From the NCBI GenBank assembly GCA_013339895.1, contig JABACO010000017.1, positions 766,315 through 830,314 on the forward strand: a DNA stretch of 64,000 nt, in the 5' to 3' direction. Shown piece after piece: positions 1-9,102 of the stretch (positions within the stretch are counted from its first letter, which is position 1; every line of letters starts with the position of its first letter). Position numbers and translations under genes: made by a program. This stretch comes from Ephydatia muelleri. Its lineage: Eukaryota; Porifera; Demospongiae; Spongillida; Spongillidae. The notes beneath the pieces are model-generated. The model was given only the letters and a program-made list of their open reading frames with translations, did no database searches and was not told the DNA's origin.

Positions 1-1
1 T

Positions 2-154
2 TTTTCCGCTACTGAGCAACTTTCTTGTTTTCTTCAAACAAAGAATGTTTCTTTGCAAGAGGCACTTCGTCAAGCCGCCGTAGCGATAAGGTTTTTCGAA
101 CGGAATCGATCGGATGAAGCATTTTATTCTTTTTCTACTCTAAGAAGGACATAA
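2..154 (+). pseudogene. Transposase-like ORF fragment (hAT/ZMYM1-like), partial
   Basis: An open frame runs in from the window edge and ends at a TAA. It encodes about 50 residues, including SLQEALRQAAVAIRFFERNRSDEAF. The pattern 'LQ..LSLQEA...A......ER.R.DE.F' resembles a stretch I recall from hAT-type, ZMYM1-like transposases. Only this piece is visible, with no start codon and no catalytic residues. From about 155 to 596 I see nothing but AT-rich DNA and a short CG/CA-rich run near 302-350. Confidence 0.25.
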
Positions 155-605
155 GGAGCGAGCAGATGAGTTAGACTTAATGGCTGTAGCGAAAGACTTT
201 TCACAAGCCAATGATCGTGGAAGAAATTTTTTTGGCAGCTTTTGAATTTAAACTTGATTTATATATTCTGTGCATTCGATGTTAAAATCATGATGTAAAT
301 TGTGCGCACACGTACATTTACCTACACTCGTATCACGCGCGCGCGTACATGTGAATATTTTTACTATCTTTTTATACAACGGAAGATATTAAAGCTTAGC
401 GCTACCAGCAATAAGGTTTCAAGTTTGCATTTGCTTAAATTGTTCACTGATACTGCTTCAAAATATTTTTTGCAAGGCATAAAGTGATTTCTCAGTATTT
501 CGATTACCACAACCACTTATGAATAATTGATTTCAGCCCCCCCACTTTTTGAACCGTTCCTACGCCACTGCATAACAGAACAGAACAAATCAATAGCGGT
601 AGGAC

Positions 606-1322
606 TAGTCTCGTACCCAGACCCTTATTCCCACAGCTGCGGATGGATTACATCACCGCTACGTGGAAAAAGAGGAACTTTTTGGTTCTGACAATTATTG
701 TGTCGTCATAAGTGTCGTCATCGTGTAATTAGCAATAATGAGTCAAGCAGCGATTAGAATGTCGGGGACGGAATCGCTAGACGCCGTTATTATTCGTGCA
801 TCCCCAAGACTTGGATATTCCAGCGTACGTGACAAGCAGCTACTGGCTATCAGGACCTTTATGGAAGGCAATGACGTATTTATCTCCTTGCCTACTGGAA
901 GTGGAAAGTCGTTGTATTACGCACTACCTTACGCTTTTGATGACCTCTATCACAGTACAATGCCTCAAAACTGTAGTTTTTGTGTCCTGTAGCTTTAAAT
1001 AGAGATAAAAAATACTTCCAACAACGCAGGACACGGCTGCCATCCCCCTCGGCATCCTTAATTAACCTACATGTAGATTGATAATTTTAACACCTCATTA
1101 ACACCACCATCTTCACAGCTGCTACTAGGATGACACATTATATAGCACTCATGACCTAACCACTGTAACCATAATTACACTATGACGACACTTATGACGA
1201 CACAATAATTGGCATAACATTCAAAACAAGTCAGAACCAAAAAGTTCGATCTACCCTCTTTCCACGTAGCGGTGATGTAATCCATCCACAGCTGTGGGAA
1301 TAAGGGTCTGGGTACGAGACTA
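606..1322. mobile_element. 717-bp TIR element with 9-bp target duplication (Mutator-like), carrying a helicase fragment
   Basis: The element begins TAGTCTCGTACCCAGACCCT and ends with the reverse complement of the same 20 bases. The first ~55 bp of the two ends match almost perfectly, and weaker inverted similarity continues to about 130-150 bp, broken by a short insertion in the right end. It is flanked by identical 9-bp direct repeats CGGTAGGAC (597-605 and 1323-1331). Long TIRs plus a 9-bp duplication fit Mutator-like elements (MULEs), although the terminal bases are not the usual G-rich ones. No transposase is inside, so it must have moved using an enzyme from elsewhere. Its cargo is a RecQ-like helicase fragment. 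Confidence 0.7.
738..992 (+). pseudogene. RecQ-like DNA helicase, N-terminal fragment
   Basis: An 84-residue frame starts at an ATG just inside the left TIR. Residues ~24-70 read LGYSSVRDKQLLAIRTFMEGNDVFISLPTGSGKS, which matches the start of RecQ/superfamily-2 helicases: a 'GY..R..Q..AI..F..G.DVF' Q-motif region, then Walker A SLPTGSGKS. The frame stops before motifs Ia, II (DExH) and all the rest, so there can be no helicase activity. The piece lies wholly between the inverted repeats of the 606-1322 element. It is either captured host DNA or the remnant of an element-borne helicase. The open frame over the conserved part suggests fairly recent capture. Confidence 0.6.
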
Positions 1323-1512
1323 CGGTAGGACGGTACCTATTATGAACCGATTTGGACGCTACCTGAAAATGTGGCCGTTTTGAACTCTACGGGGTATCGG
1401 ACCTTGAAACGTCGGTACCCCGCATGTGTAAGACACCAAAATGGATTTTCACATATAGTAATGGTGTGGTATGTTGTGTGAAAAATAGGAACCCGATAGC
1501 GTTAATATGATA

Positions 1513-1769
1513 TATGGGACAGTTTCCGCGAAAATTGCCCCACGGTTAAAATGTTATAAAAATGCATCGCGTTTGAATCGCTATAACTTCCCAACGGATA
1601 ACGCTATCGACTTCCTATTTTCAACACTTCATACTACGCCATTTCACTATGAAGTGTTGAAAATAGGAAGTCGATAGTTTTATCCGTTGGGAAGTTATAG
1701 CGATTCAAACGCGATGCATTTTTATAACATTTTAACTGTGGGGCAATTTTCGCGGAAACTGTCCCATAT
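1513..1769. repeat. Near-perfect 257-bp hairpin (foldback repeat)
   Basis: Left arm ~1513-1633 and right arm ~1648-1769 are reverse complements with few mismatches, separated by a loop of about 14 bp. The outer ends read TATGGGACAGTTTCCGCG and its complement. A partial third copy of the inner motif (AATAGGAACCCGATAGCG) sits just outside at ~1476-1500. No coding content. A foldback MITE or replication-generated palindrome is the likely origin. I found no convincing target duplication. Confidence 0.7.
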
Positions 1770-1959
1770 CGATTTAAATTTATAAAATCCACAAGACCCA
1801 TTTTCGTATAGAACGTTCCATATTTATTGCATAGATATTGCAAAAGACATACTTGGTAAGAAGCCATGACGGTGCTTTGTAATATGCAAACCAACTTGCT
1901 TGTGTGCTAATAGGAGCTCCAGGATAGAGTGGCATTGCTGAAGCTATGTGAAAATCTTT

Positions 1960-4560
1960 TACTACATGTACATCACAGATGCAATTTTATCTATTCCCTC
2001 ACCTTCTTTGTCTTCAGCAATTGAGGATTGTCTGTCAGCTATATTTCGATCAATCTCCGCACTTTCATTGTCATAACCATTATCACTATTACTGGGACTA
2101 GCTAGTGTTGTCATGCACACTAGCCAAAGTGGCAGTTCTGGCTCCATAACATTGAATTCTACATCTGGCTGCACTAAATGTGGGGAAATAAAAACTTCTT
2201 TAAGGAAGTTGATTGCATCAAATAATGTTCTCAAAGTAAAGCTTCGATTGTTTCCAAGTCACGGTGTCAAAATGAAAAACCAGTATCTTCAAAAAGCATT
2301 AAGAAGGAAGTCCAACATTGAAGATACACTACGTTCTAAATTGCTAAGTGCTAAAAGAACAATTAATACAAACAATTCAAAGATTAACAAGTTGAAACTG
2401 GAAAACCTCTCATTAAAACAAGGTCAAGGAAGCGAATCAAGACAGCTAAAACGATCACTTGTTGCATTAAGATATAAGTACTACAAATCAAAAATCTCCT
2501 ATAAGATACATGAGCAGAAATGGAAGAAGGAAAATAAGGAATTAAAAGAAAAAATTCACCTAATGAAAATTGAAATGATATGCTTCATGCAATTTGGAGG
2601 AGTGGGTTCGTGAGGAAGAATCTTTTAAATGCATTAACGCTAAAAGCGATGATAAAACATATAATATTGCTTGTCGTAAAGCTGTCTATTGCTGTTTTAG
2701 AGTACCATGTGCCAATATAATATAAGTCCAGTTATTGAAGGGGTTTAAGAGAGCTGGCAGGTTGTAAAGATAACTAGCCTCCCAAACCCATCCACAGTTA
2801 ATTGCTGTGCATATGAATTAGGAGTATTAAGTGACTTACAAGTAGGAGAAATCATGTATAATTACAAAGATATTACACTTTCCTGGGATTCAACTACAGT
2901 TAATGGAGACCATGTTAATGAAATACACATAAGTGTTGCGGCATCACCTCCTAAATCATACGTGTTAAGTTTAAAACAATTGCAGGTGGTACCACAGATG
3001 ACAATACATCACATATTTGTGAATCAATTCATAATAGTGTTACTATGTATGCTGCTTTCACAGTTTAGATTATGTTCACACCAAGTCAACAATAGTTAAT
3101 AATTTAAAGAATACCTTATGTGATAGAGTTGCTGTTAATCACTGTGTTGTGCAAAGTTTACAGGACAATTAGAAATTGAATTATTGGAACTTAAGTGCAA
3201 ACATTCACCCTCTGGATGGCATAGCAAAGAAAAGCAGCAATGTATTGCGCACATATGATAACGACAATAGCATAAAAAGTGATACCTTTGGCAGGGAGTG
3301 CTGTGCCTGTAAATTTTATTATAGCGATGAATAAAATGAGATTTAAACAGGGCAAAGGTGATCCTGCTGGATTGAAACTATTTTTGAGACAGAATAATAT
3401 AAAGTCAAGTATTATAGTTCGTTATGTTGGGAATCGTTTCCATGTAATGTTTCATCAAGCTGGTGTGTTTGTATTATTTACAGGAAAAGCTTTTGATGTA
3501 TTTAGAAAATGTGTGCAATAGCAAACTACTTTAAGGACAGCATTAATAAAAGATTTAAGAAACAATAAGATTCTACTACAGTTAAGAGCACTTGGGCTGA
3601 TCAGGAAATTGGTCACTGGACCTTGGATGCATCAGTTGTATACAAATCAAGCAATAACAAACCTTGAAAGCAGTACGTTTATTAAGACTTGTCTACAGAA
3701 TTTGAATGCCTTAAAGGAATCCCCTTTACTAGCTTTGCAAGTAAAAACAGATACATTTGGCGTACCGTTGAGTCCAGACTCTGACGCAGTATTGAAAAAA
3801 ACTAAAAACCGCTGAAATTGAAGAGTTGGAAAAGAAAGAATTACATTGTATGCTGTGTTTGCTAATTGATGTGATACAAAAACAACTATATGAATATTAT
3901 GAAGGAAGTTTGGCACACCTCGATCCATCAATAGCTCGGCAAACACTTTCTGCACCTGTTCATAACATGTTCGCTGAACACACACTTGGACTCGCTTTTT
4001 AGGAAAGCAACAAGTATGAAGGTGGGATTTTTAGATAGTAAAGTTAAACGTAAGTTAAACAAAACACTGCTATGGTTGTGTTCTCTTCCACTGGAAGAAC
4101 AACATAGGATGGTAACATTTTGTATAAAACAGAGTAAAAAAGTACGATATGCATTCCAAGTGCATGAGAAGACTGCAAGAGCAACGACAAAAAGTGAAAA
4201 ATCAAAAGAAGGAAGATACCTTCAGGAGAAGCATTGAAAAAAGTTACGCTGTGTTGTAGAGATGGAGCATAACTTGCTGAATGAGTTTCCTGAACTTTTC
4301 ACCTCATCAAGTAAGTATTATATTTAAAGTTTTGTCAGATACATCCTCCATACTTGGTCTCTACTTCGAACACCTTTGGTATGTGAACGAGAAGAATGTA
4401 CTCTATAATGGACATGTAGTAAATGTGAAACCTTTAACAAAGTCAAAGTTTCCTAAAGTCATTGTATTCTACTGGAAATCAGATGAAGATGAAGAAGATG
4501 GGGAGAACGTTACAATGGCAGTATAGCAGATTACATTGCTGGTGACCTTAACTTAAGTGA
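1960..4560 (+). pseudogene. Decayed unrecognised ORF cluster, probably transposon-derived
   Basis: Several plus-strand open segments follow one another: 2113-2613, 2854-3099, 3279-3521, 3609-3815, 3986-4237 and 4281-4526. Their composition (K, N, L and S rich) is alike, suggesting one ancestral reading unit now in pieces. Segment 2113-2613 (166 aa) has an N-terminal C-x2-C (CTKCGE) followed by about 100 residues of lysine/leucine-rich sequence typical of a coiled coil. Later pieces include DGIAKKSSNVLRTYD-like and SLPLEEQHRMV stretches. I do not recognise the family, and no catalytic motif is evident. It could be an old DNA transposon or a decayed host gene. Confidence 0.35.
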
Positions 4561-5540
4561 ACTTAATACATGAATAATGTTGCATTGTACATTAGTGTTG
4601 TGTTGTTATAATGGGATATTTGTTTTGCATGTATATTATTGTACTATTAGTGTGATTTGTGTATATTTCACCACTTTGTACCATAATTCAGTGCATACAG
4701 CTATGATACCAATTTGACAGAATAACCTCCTTAACTTTTAATACCAATGGTAAGTGTAAATGACTTATAGGAGCAGATTTCAATGCATCTCTCTGTATGT
4801 TATGAATGAGTCATCTTAACTTAACGTTTTGGTTAAGTCTTTGCACTTTGTTGCATCTCTGCACTGATTATAAACTCAACCGGGACAGTTTTTGTTTCGC
4901 GGTTCACGTACATTCGCGATCATTTCATATTACATCTTTTGGAATAGCGTGGTGCTGCGCAACGAAACTAATCACTATAAACATAAGATATCGTTGGAAT
5001 GTATATTTTTTTGCCTCTTTCCAATGATGTATATTATGTGCCTTAAATAACGATTTGAAAAAATGTCACTCTGTACCTAGCTAAACTGGACATTCTCAAA
5101 GCCTGCTGGAATGGGTGCTGCCTGCTTAGGAGTTGATAGTGACTGCTTCTTCAGGTGCATGGCACACAGCCATTGAAAATGTTGCCAGGTAAGGATCAGA
5201 GGGATGATGCCAGTGCTCACAGCGTTGGAGAGCCCCTCCCCTATACCAATCCTCCACCCATCAGCAACCAAACATGCACCTAGTTGGGCGTAGCCCGACC
5301 CCCAGAACTAGGAACACTTAGATAAGAGCCTGCCTTATGAATAGTGATACCATAATTATATATATAATTGTATCCCGACTACACATTAATGTAAAAAAAA
5401 ACACCTTGTTTTTGTTTGTTTTTATTATGGTGCATGGCATCCGGTTTTGAACCTGGAAAAAAAGAACAAGAAAACTTAGTAGATTTTGAACCCATCACCA
5501 AGTGCTTATGGTATAAGCTTGTTGACATCGTTACACAATG
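4561..5540. other. No recognisable gene
   Basis: AT-rich DNA with only short frames. A GC-richer patch at about 5077-5300 has an open minus frame of 64 codons with no recognisable motif. Nothing else is supportable. Confidence 0.4.
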
Positions 5541-5632
5541 TATGTGTGTGTGTAGTGTGTGTGTGTGTATGTGTGTATGTGTGTGTATGTGTGTATGTGT
5601 GTGTGTATGTGTGTGTGTGTATGTGTGTGTGA
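5541..5632. repeat. (TG)n microsatellite
   Basis: About 90 bp of TG dinucleotides interrupted by A (TGTGTATG pattern). It abuts the exon-like segment that follows. Confidence 0.9.
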
Positions 5633-5634
5633 AG

Positions 5635-5789
5635 CGTACGAGATCAATCAGGACCGTAGGCCAATGTATGACCCCTCGATGTTACCCCCTTTTGAACCAA
5701 CAGGAAGAATATTTAGCGCCATTGGAGGCATGCTTCCTCTCTACAGCAGCCTGGGCAGCTGCCCCCTCTGTGACAGTGGAGAAGTTTAG
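5635..5789 (+). pseudogene. Exon-like terminal coding segment, unrecognised
   Basis: Immediately after a TG tract, GTGAAG precedes a frame that reads AYEINQDRRPMYDPSML, then PPFEPTGRIFSAIGG, and ends SCPLCDSGEV-stop. Base composition and codon use look coding, unlike the flanks, and the CPLC motif hints at a metal site or a conserved tail. No upstream exon is visible, so it is either the last exon of a gene now broken up by transposons or a captured fragment. I do not recognise the protein. Confidence 0.35.
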
Positions 5790-5904
5790 TGTGGCCGGGT
5801 GACATCAAAGGCTACAGGGTGACATCTGTCTCAACCTTGTATGAGGATGTCGGCTGGACGGGAGTTGATATGAACCCTGCCCAAGCCATACCCAACCTCT
5901 ATCC

Positions 5905-6850
5905 TCACCGGCAGGTGAGCCTTGCGGCAAAAGCCTGCCAAATATCCCTCAGGAGGTTGTGCTGTGTGACCACAAAGCCCGCATGTCTACATGAGACCGC
6001 ATGGTGCCCCAGCGGGTCAAGCATGATGTCTGGGCAATAGGGACAAGAGAAACCTCCAGCAGTGTCAAGACCCAGCCACCACCTAAGAGTAACTTGGCAT
6101 TCTAGATGCAAGTTCAAGCCTGGTGAGGGAGTAGCTGTTATCCAAGACCCTGCGATAGGGGCTGACACTGAAAGGAGTCGTGCTTTATTGACTGGAGAGC
6201 AGGAAGAAAATACAGATTGAAACATGAAACTATTGAATGAAGGGTCAAAGTTAATAATGAGTTACTGTTTTCATTGGACTTTCAAGCACTCCGTGAATAC
6301 ATTGTAATTTATCATTAAGCTGTGCATGAGAATATCTTCATAGTGTCTGAAATTTCACATTATTCTGAAGTGCAAATAAGGAATGACACAAAACAGATAC
6401 ACAAAGTTTTTATGGAAGTGTGTTATTGAGAAAGTGACTGATTGCTTGCTTCTATCCTAAAAGGCTACTCTGATGTGGGGGAGAAGCGAGAACATCCTCA
6501 ACTGTGACTGCTGTGACTGTATCATGTTGCGACACCTGAGAGTTAAACTGGGCAACAGCCTGCTGCAGGTGAATGTTATCAGGTGAACCAAACCCCGAAG
6601 CAGCCAAAGAGGAGATGAAAAGCTGTCCTGAGAGCAAGCAAAGGCCTTGTTGGGGCTGAGCTGAGCCTGTGACCAGTTGGAATCAGGGATGTCCACAGCC
6701 AGGCATGCAGTAAGAATGATTGGACATCCTCATCGAAAGACTGAAAAGATGCTTGGCGGAGAGGTGCGAGACAGGTGTACATGCTTGCAGGAGCTTGCGC
6801 ATAGGCAAAGAAGCGAGAAAGCCACGTGGAGGTCAACTTCAGCAACCTCT
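5905..6850 (-). mobile_element. Non-LTR retrotransposon (LINE) ORF2 C-terminal fragments
   Basis: On the minus strand, two blocks read in order. Block ~6850-6450 includes APLRQASFQSFDEDVQSF and HDTVTAVTVEDVLASPP. Block ~6225-5905 includes KARLLSVSAPIAGSWI, PSPGLNLHLE, WWLGLDTAGG and the Cys-rich CPYCPDIMLDPLGHHAVSC. The last is the C-terminal zinc-binding motif (CP.CP...D.LGHHA..C) common downstream of the reverse transcriptase in invertebrate non-LTR elements. The reverse-transcriptase core and endonuclease are absent, which fits 5' truncation. About 220 bp between the blocks (6230-6450) is unlike them, suggesting an internal insertion or decay. Confidence 0.65.
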
Positions 6851-7374
6851 GTTATTGCACCAAGCAATTCTTTGACTCTCTGCAAAAAATCTAGTGCAAT
6901 GGATGAGGTCTCCCAAGGGGGACCCCAGAATGATCATGTTAGGATAGGGAGAGAACTTACTGAGGTGGGAAAGTATGAGTTCCCTAAACAACTCGCATTA
7001 CATACCAGTTCTCAGGCCTTGCAGAAGGTGTTTTGGTGTGGCAACCTGAGGAGGATGCAATGGTGTACCCACCTCCTGCAAGCGTTTCCTTCAAAAGGCT
7101 ATGGGATGCAGCTGCAAAGGGGGTACCATATAGCATTTTAGTGGCAACACATAGCCATGAAACGTGCATGGTGAGATGTTTACACCCCATTATCCACACA
7201 ATCGTCAGGTGTGTGAACACTTCTGTCAACTCAGCAAGTGGGAAGGCCACCACAAAGTCATTCACCCAGCTAAAGAAGGCCGTGCTAATAAGCTATTAAA
7301 GTACATTGACACCATTTCACCACTTCCACTAAATGCTATTGGCAACCCAAATAACTGTTTTGTAGCAGATGACA
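6851..7374. other. No recognisable gene
   Basis: Only short overlapping frames on both strands. A plus frame from 7164 carries HCQLSKWEGHHK-like residues upstream of the RING-like segment and may belong to it, but no family can be named. Confidence 0.3.
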
Positions 7375-7495
7375 ATTTGTTAGTTCTACAAGATCTGAAG
7401 TGTTCTCTGTGCTTAGAGGTTCTCAACCAGCCCCTGGAGCTTCCATGCAAAGCACTTGTGTGTACCAAATGCATTAAACAATGGATAGTGGTGTG
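7375..7495 (+). pseudogene. RING-finger-like fragment
   Basis: Within the plus frame 7164-7559 the segment CSLCLEVLNQPLELPCKALVCTKC has the C-x2-C ... C-x4-C-x2-C spacing of the first half of a RING zinc finger, close in style to those of RAG1-like and tripartite-motif-like proteins. The second half is replaced by low-complexity CA-rich sequence, so the domain is incomplete. Nothing upstream identifies the parent protein. It could be a remnant of a transposon-borne gene or of a host ubiquitin ligase. Confidence 0.4.
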
Positions 7496-7785
7496 CGCGC
7501 ACACACATGTTAAGCCTGAAAAAGAAAAAAACCCTGCATCTAAAGAAAGCAGGGTATAAACACATTGACACACACACACACTTATACACACACACTTTAA
7601 GCCTCAAAAAGGAAGATCGCAATACACCTGTGCTCCCTTTCAATTTCAAATATCGATCATACAGAGATTCAAACATATGTTGTGCAAAAAGATACAATCA
7701 CATAACACAAATCACTCCTCTCTCATGCATGCAATAAGACTGCCCCTCCCCCCTTTTGATGATTAATCCAGCGCAGACATCTCCC

Positions 7786-8088
7786 CTAGTGAAAGCTCAC
7801 GCTCATGTTCTCCGACAGCTTCTCCTGTTTGGCCGTGGGACGGTATGCGGAGATATCGAGGATTTGGGTCAGCTTGTGCTCCTTGATGGTGCGATCAAAT
7901 TCCACCAGCTGACCCATGAAGTTGAGGTTTGGGGAGATGGCCGGCCGCTTGTCCTTGACAAACTGGTAGGCCTGCTGCATGGGTAGCCTGTAGTACTGCA
8001 TGAGGTAAGCAATGACCAGTGTCACCGAGCGAGAGATGCCGGCCATGCAGTGGATGAGGACCACAGCAACCCGAACTACGTACTTGTT
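7786..8088 (-). pseudogene. Dual-specificity phosphatase, terminal exon (gene otherwise missing)
   Basis: A minus-strand segment preceded by a good 3' splice site (CCTCCCTCCACCAG) encodes 100 residues and a TAG stop. It contains the Cys-dependent phosphatase signature HCMAGISRS (catalytic Cys and Arg present), then [27 protein letters not shown] and [14 protein letters not shown], which match MAP-kinase-phosphatase-like DUSP domains. The general-acid Asp loop and the rest of the N-terminal half should lie in upstream exons. On this strand that means rightwards, where Gypsy elements begin within 30 bp. The exon is intact, so either the gene was split by insertions or the assembly joins unrelated DNA here. 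Confidence 0.7.
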
Positions 8089-8116
8089 CTGGTGGAGGGA
8101 GGGCGGAAGGTGGGGT

Positions 8117-8998
8117 GACTGCAAATGGAAGGGCACTCTGACCAGGGATCACAACTTGAGGCTGAAGTTATCTCAGAGTTGTGCAAAATAATGGGCATCC
8201 AAAAAACCAGGACATCCTCTTATCACCCCTCTGGTAATGGAGAAATCAAAAGGTTCAATAGGACACTTTGTGACATTTTAGCCACATCCTTGAATGGCTT
8301 GCATTTCAATTGGGACCGGCATATCAAGATGCTTACAAGTGTGCATGCTTCAACTGGCTATACCCCATTTTACCTTATGCATGGGCATGAGGCTCGCCTT
8401 CCAATGGATATCCTATGTGGACGCCCTGACCAAGAGGACCTTTCACATTGTGAATATGTGGCCAACATGCAGAAATGCTTGGGGCATGTTTTTGAAGGTG
8501 CGTGACAGAACTGGTCAGAAGCAAGTACGACAGAAACCATACTATGACAAGAAAAACCCACGGGGAGGTTTTACCTACTGGAAGCCTGGTATGGTTGTGG
8601 AATCCGGCTGTGCCTCAAAGGAAAGGGTACAACTGCCAAAAAGTTGCACCAGGCCTGGTGGGTGCTATTTGAAATAGTCCAACGTCTTTCAGATGTCACT
8701 TACAGGATACGCCACACAACCAACAGGAGACAGCGCTTGGTGGTACACTTTGATCACCTGCCGCCATTGTAGAGAATCAGAGGTACCCTGTGAGGGATCG
8801 AAATGAACCTGACTGGTATGGCCAATTTGTGAGGCATTGAGTGGATACAAGGACGTATCCTATCAGAAGGGGAGCTGTGTAACAGGACGCATATTGTACT
8901 GATTTGCGGCATGCGCATGTATGATGATTTGATCAGTTTTCCATGGTGTAGCGTAAGATCTGTCCTTCTCGTGAATCAGTCTACTTTACACTAGCACA
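8117..8998 (+). mobile_element. Ty3/Gypsy fossil C, 3' part (integrase and partial LTR)
   Basis: The plus strand shows the integrase core ([13 protein letters not shown], then SSYHPSGNGEIKRFNR) and, near 8700-8770, the C-terminal end with VHFDHLPP. A purine-rich stretch, AGAAGGGGAGC, precedes a probable 3' LTR starting TGTAACAGG at about 8878. Gag, protease and reverse transcriptase are absent, so this is a 5'-truncated, broken copy with several breaks. Its LTR is cut or ended at 8998 by element B. Old relative to B. Confidence 0.65.
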
Positions 8999-9102
8999 TG
9001 TGGCAACTTATTATAGACGATTATGTAACTCTTTGTATGAATCACGTGTGCTGTGCTTTAGAGGTTGTATCGATTATTACGTGAGTAGTGCATAATACTA
9101 CA
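8999..9102 (+). repeat. 5' LTR of Gypsy B
   Basis: 104 bp running TGTGGCAACTTATTATAGAC to CATAATACTACA. It matches the 3' LTR at 13055-13150 plus 16487-16504. Its TTACGTGAGTAGTGC is the uninterrupted form of the site that the CACTA-like transposon occupies in the 3' LTR. Confidence 0.85.

Noticed and set aside
302-487. Short frame of 61 codons
   Set aside because: Composition-driven (Thr/Tyr/Arg from CA and CG repeats), no motif, no splice context.
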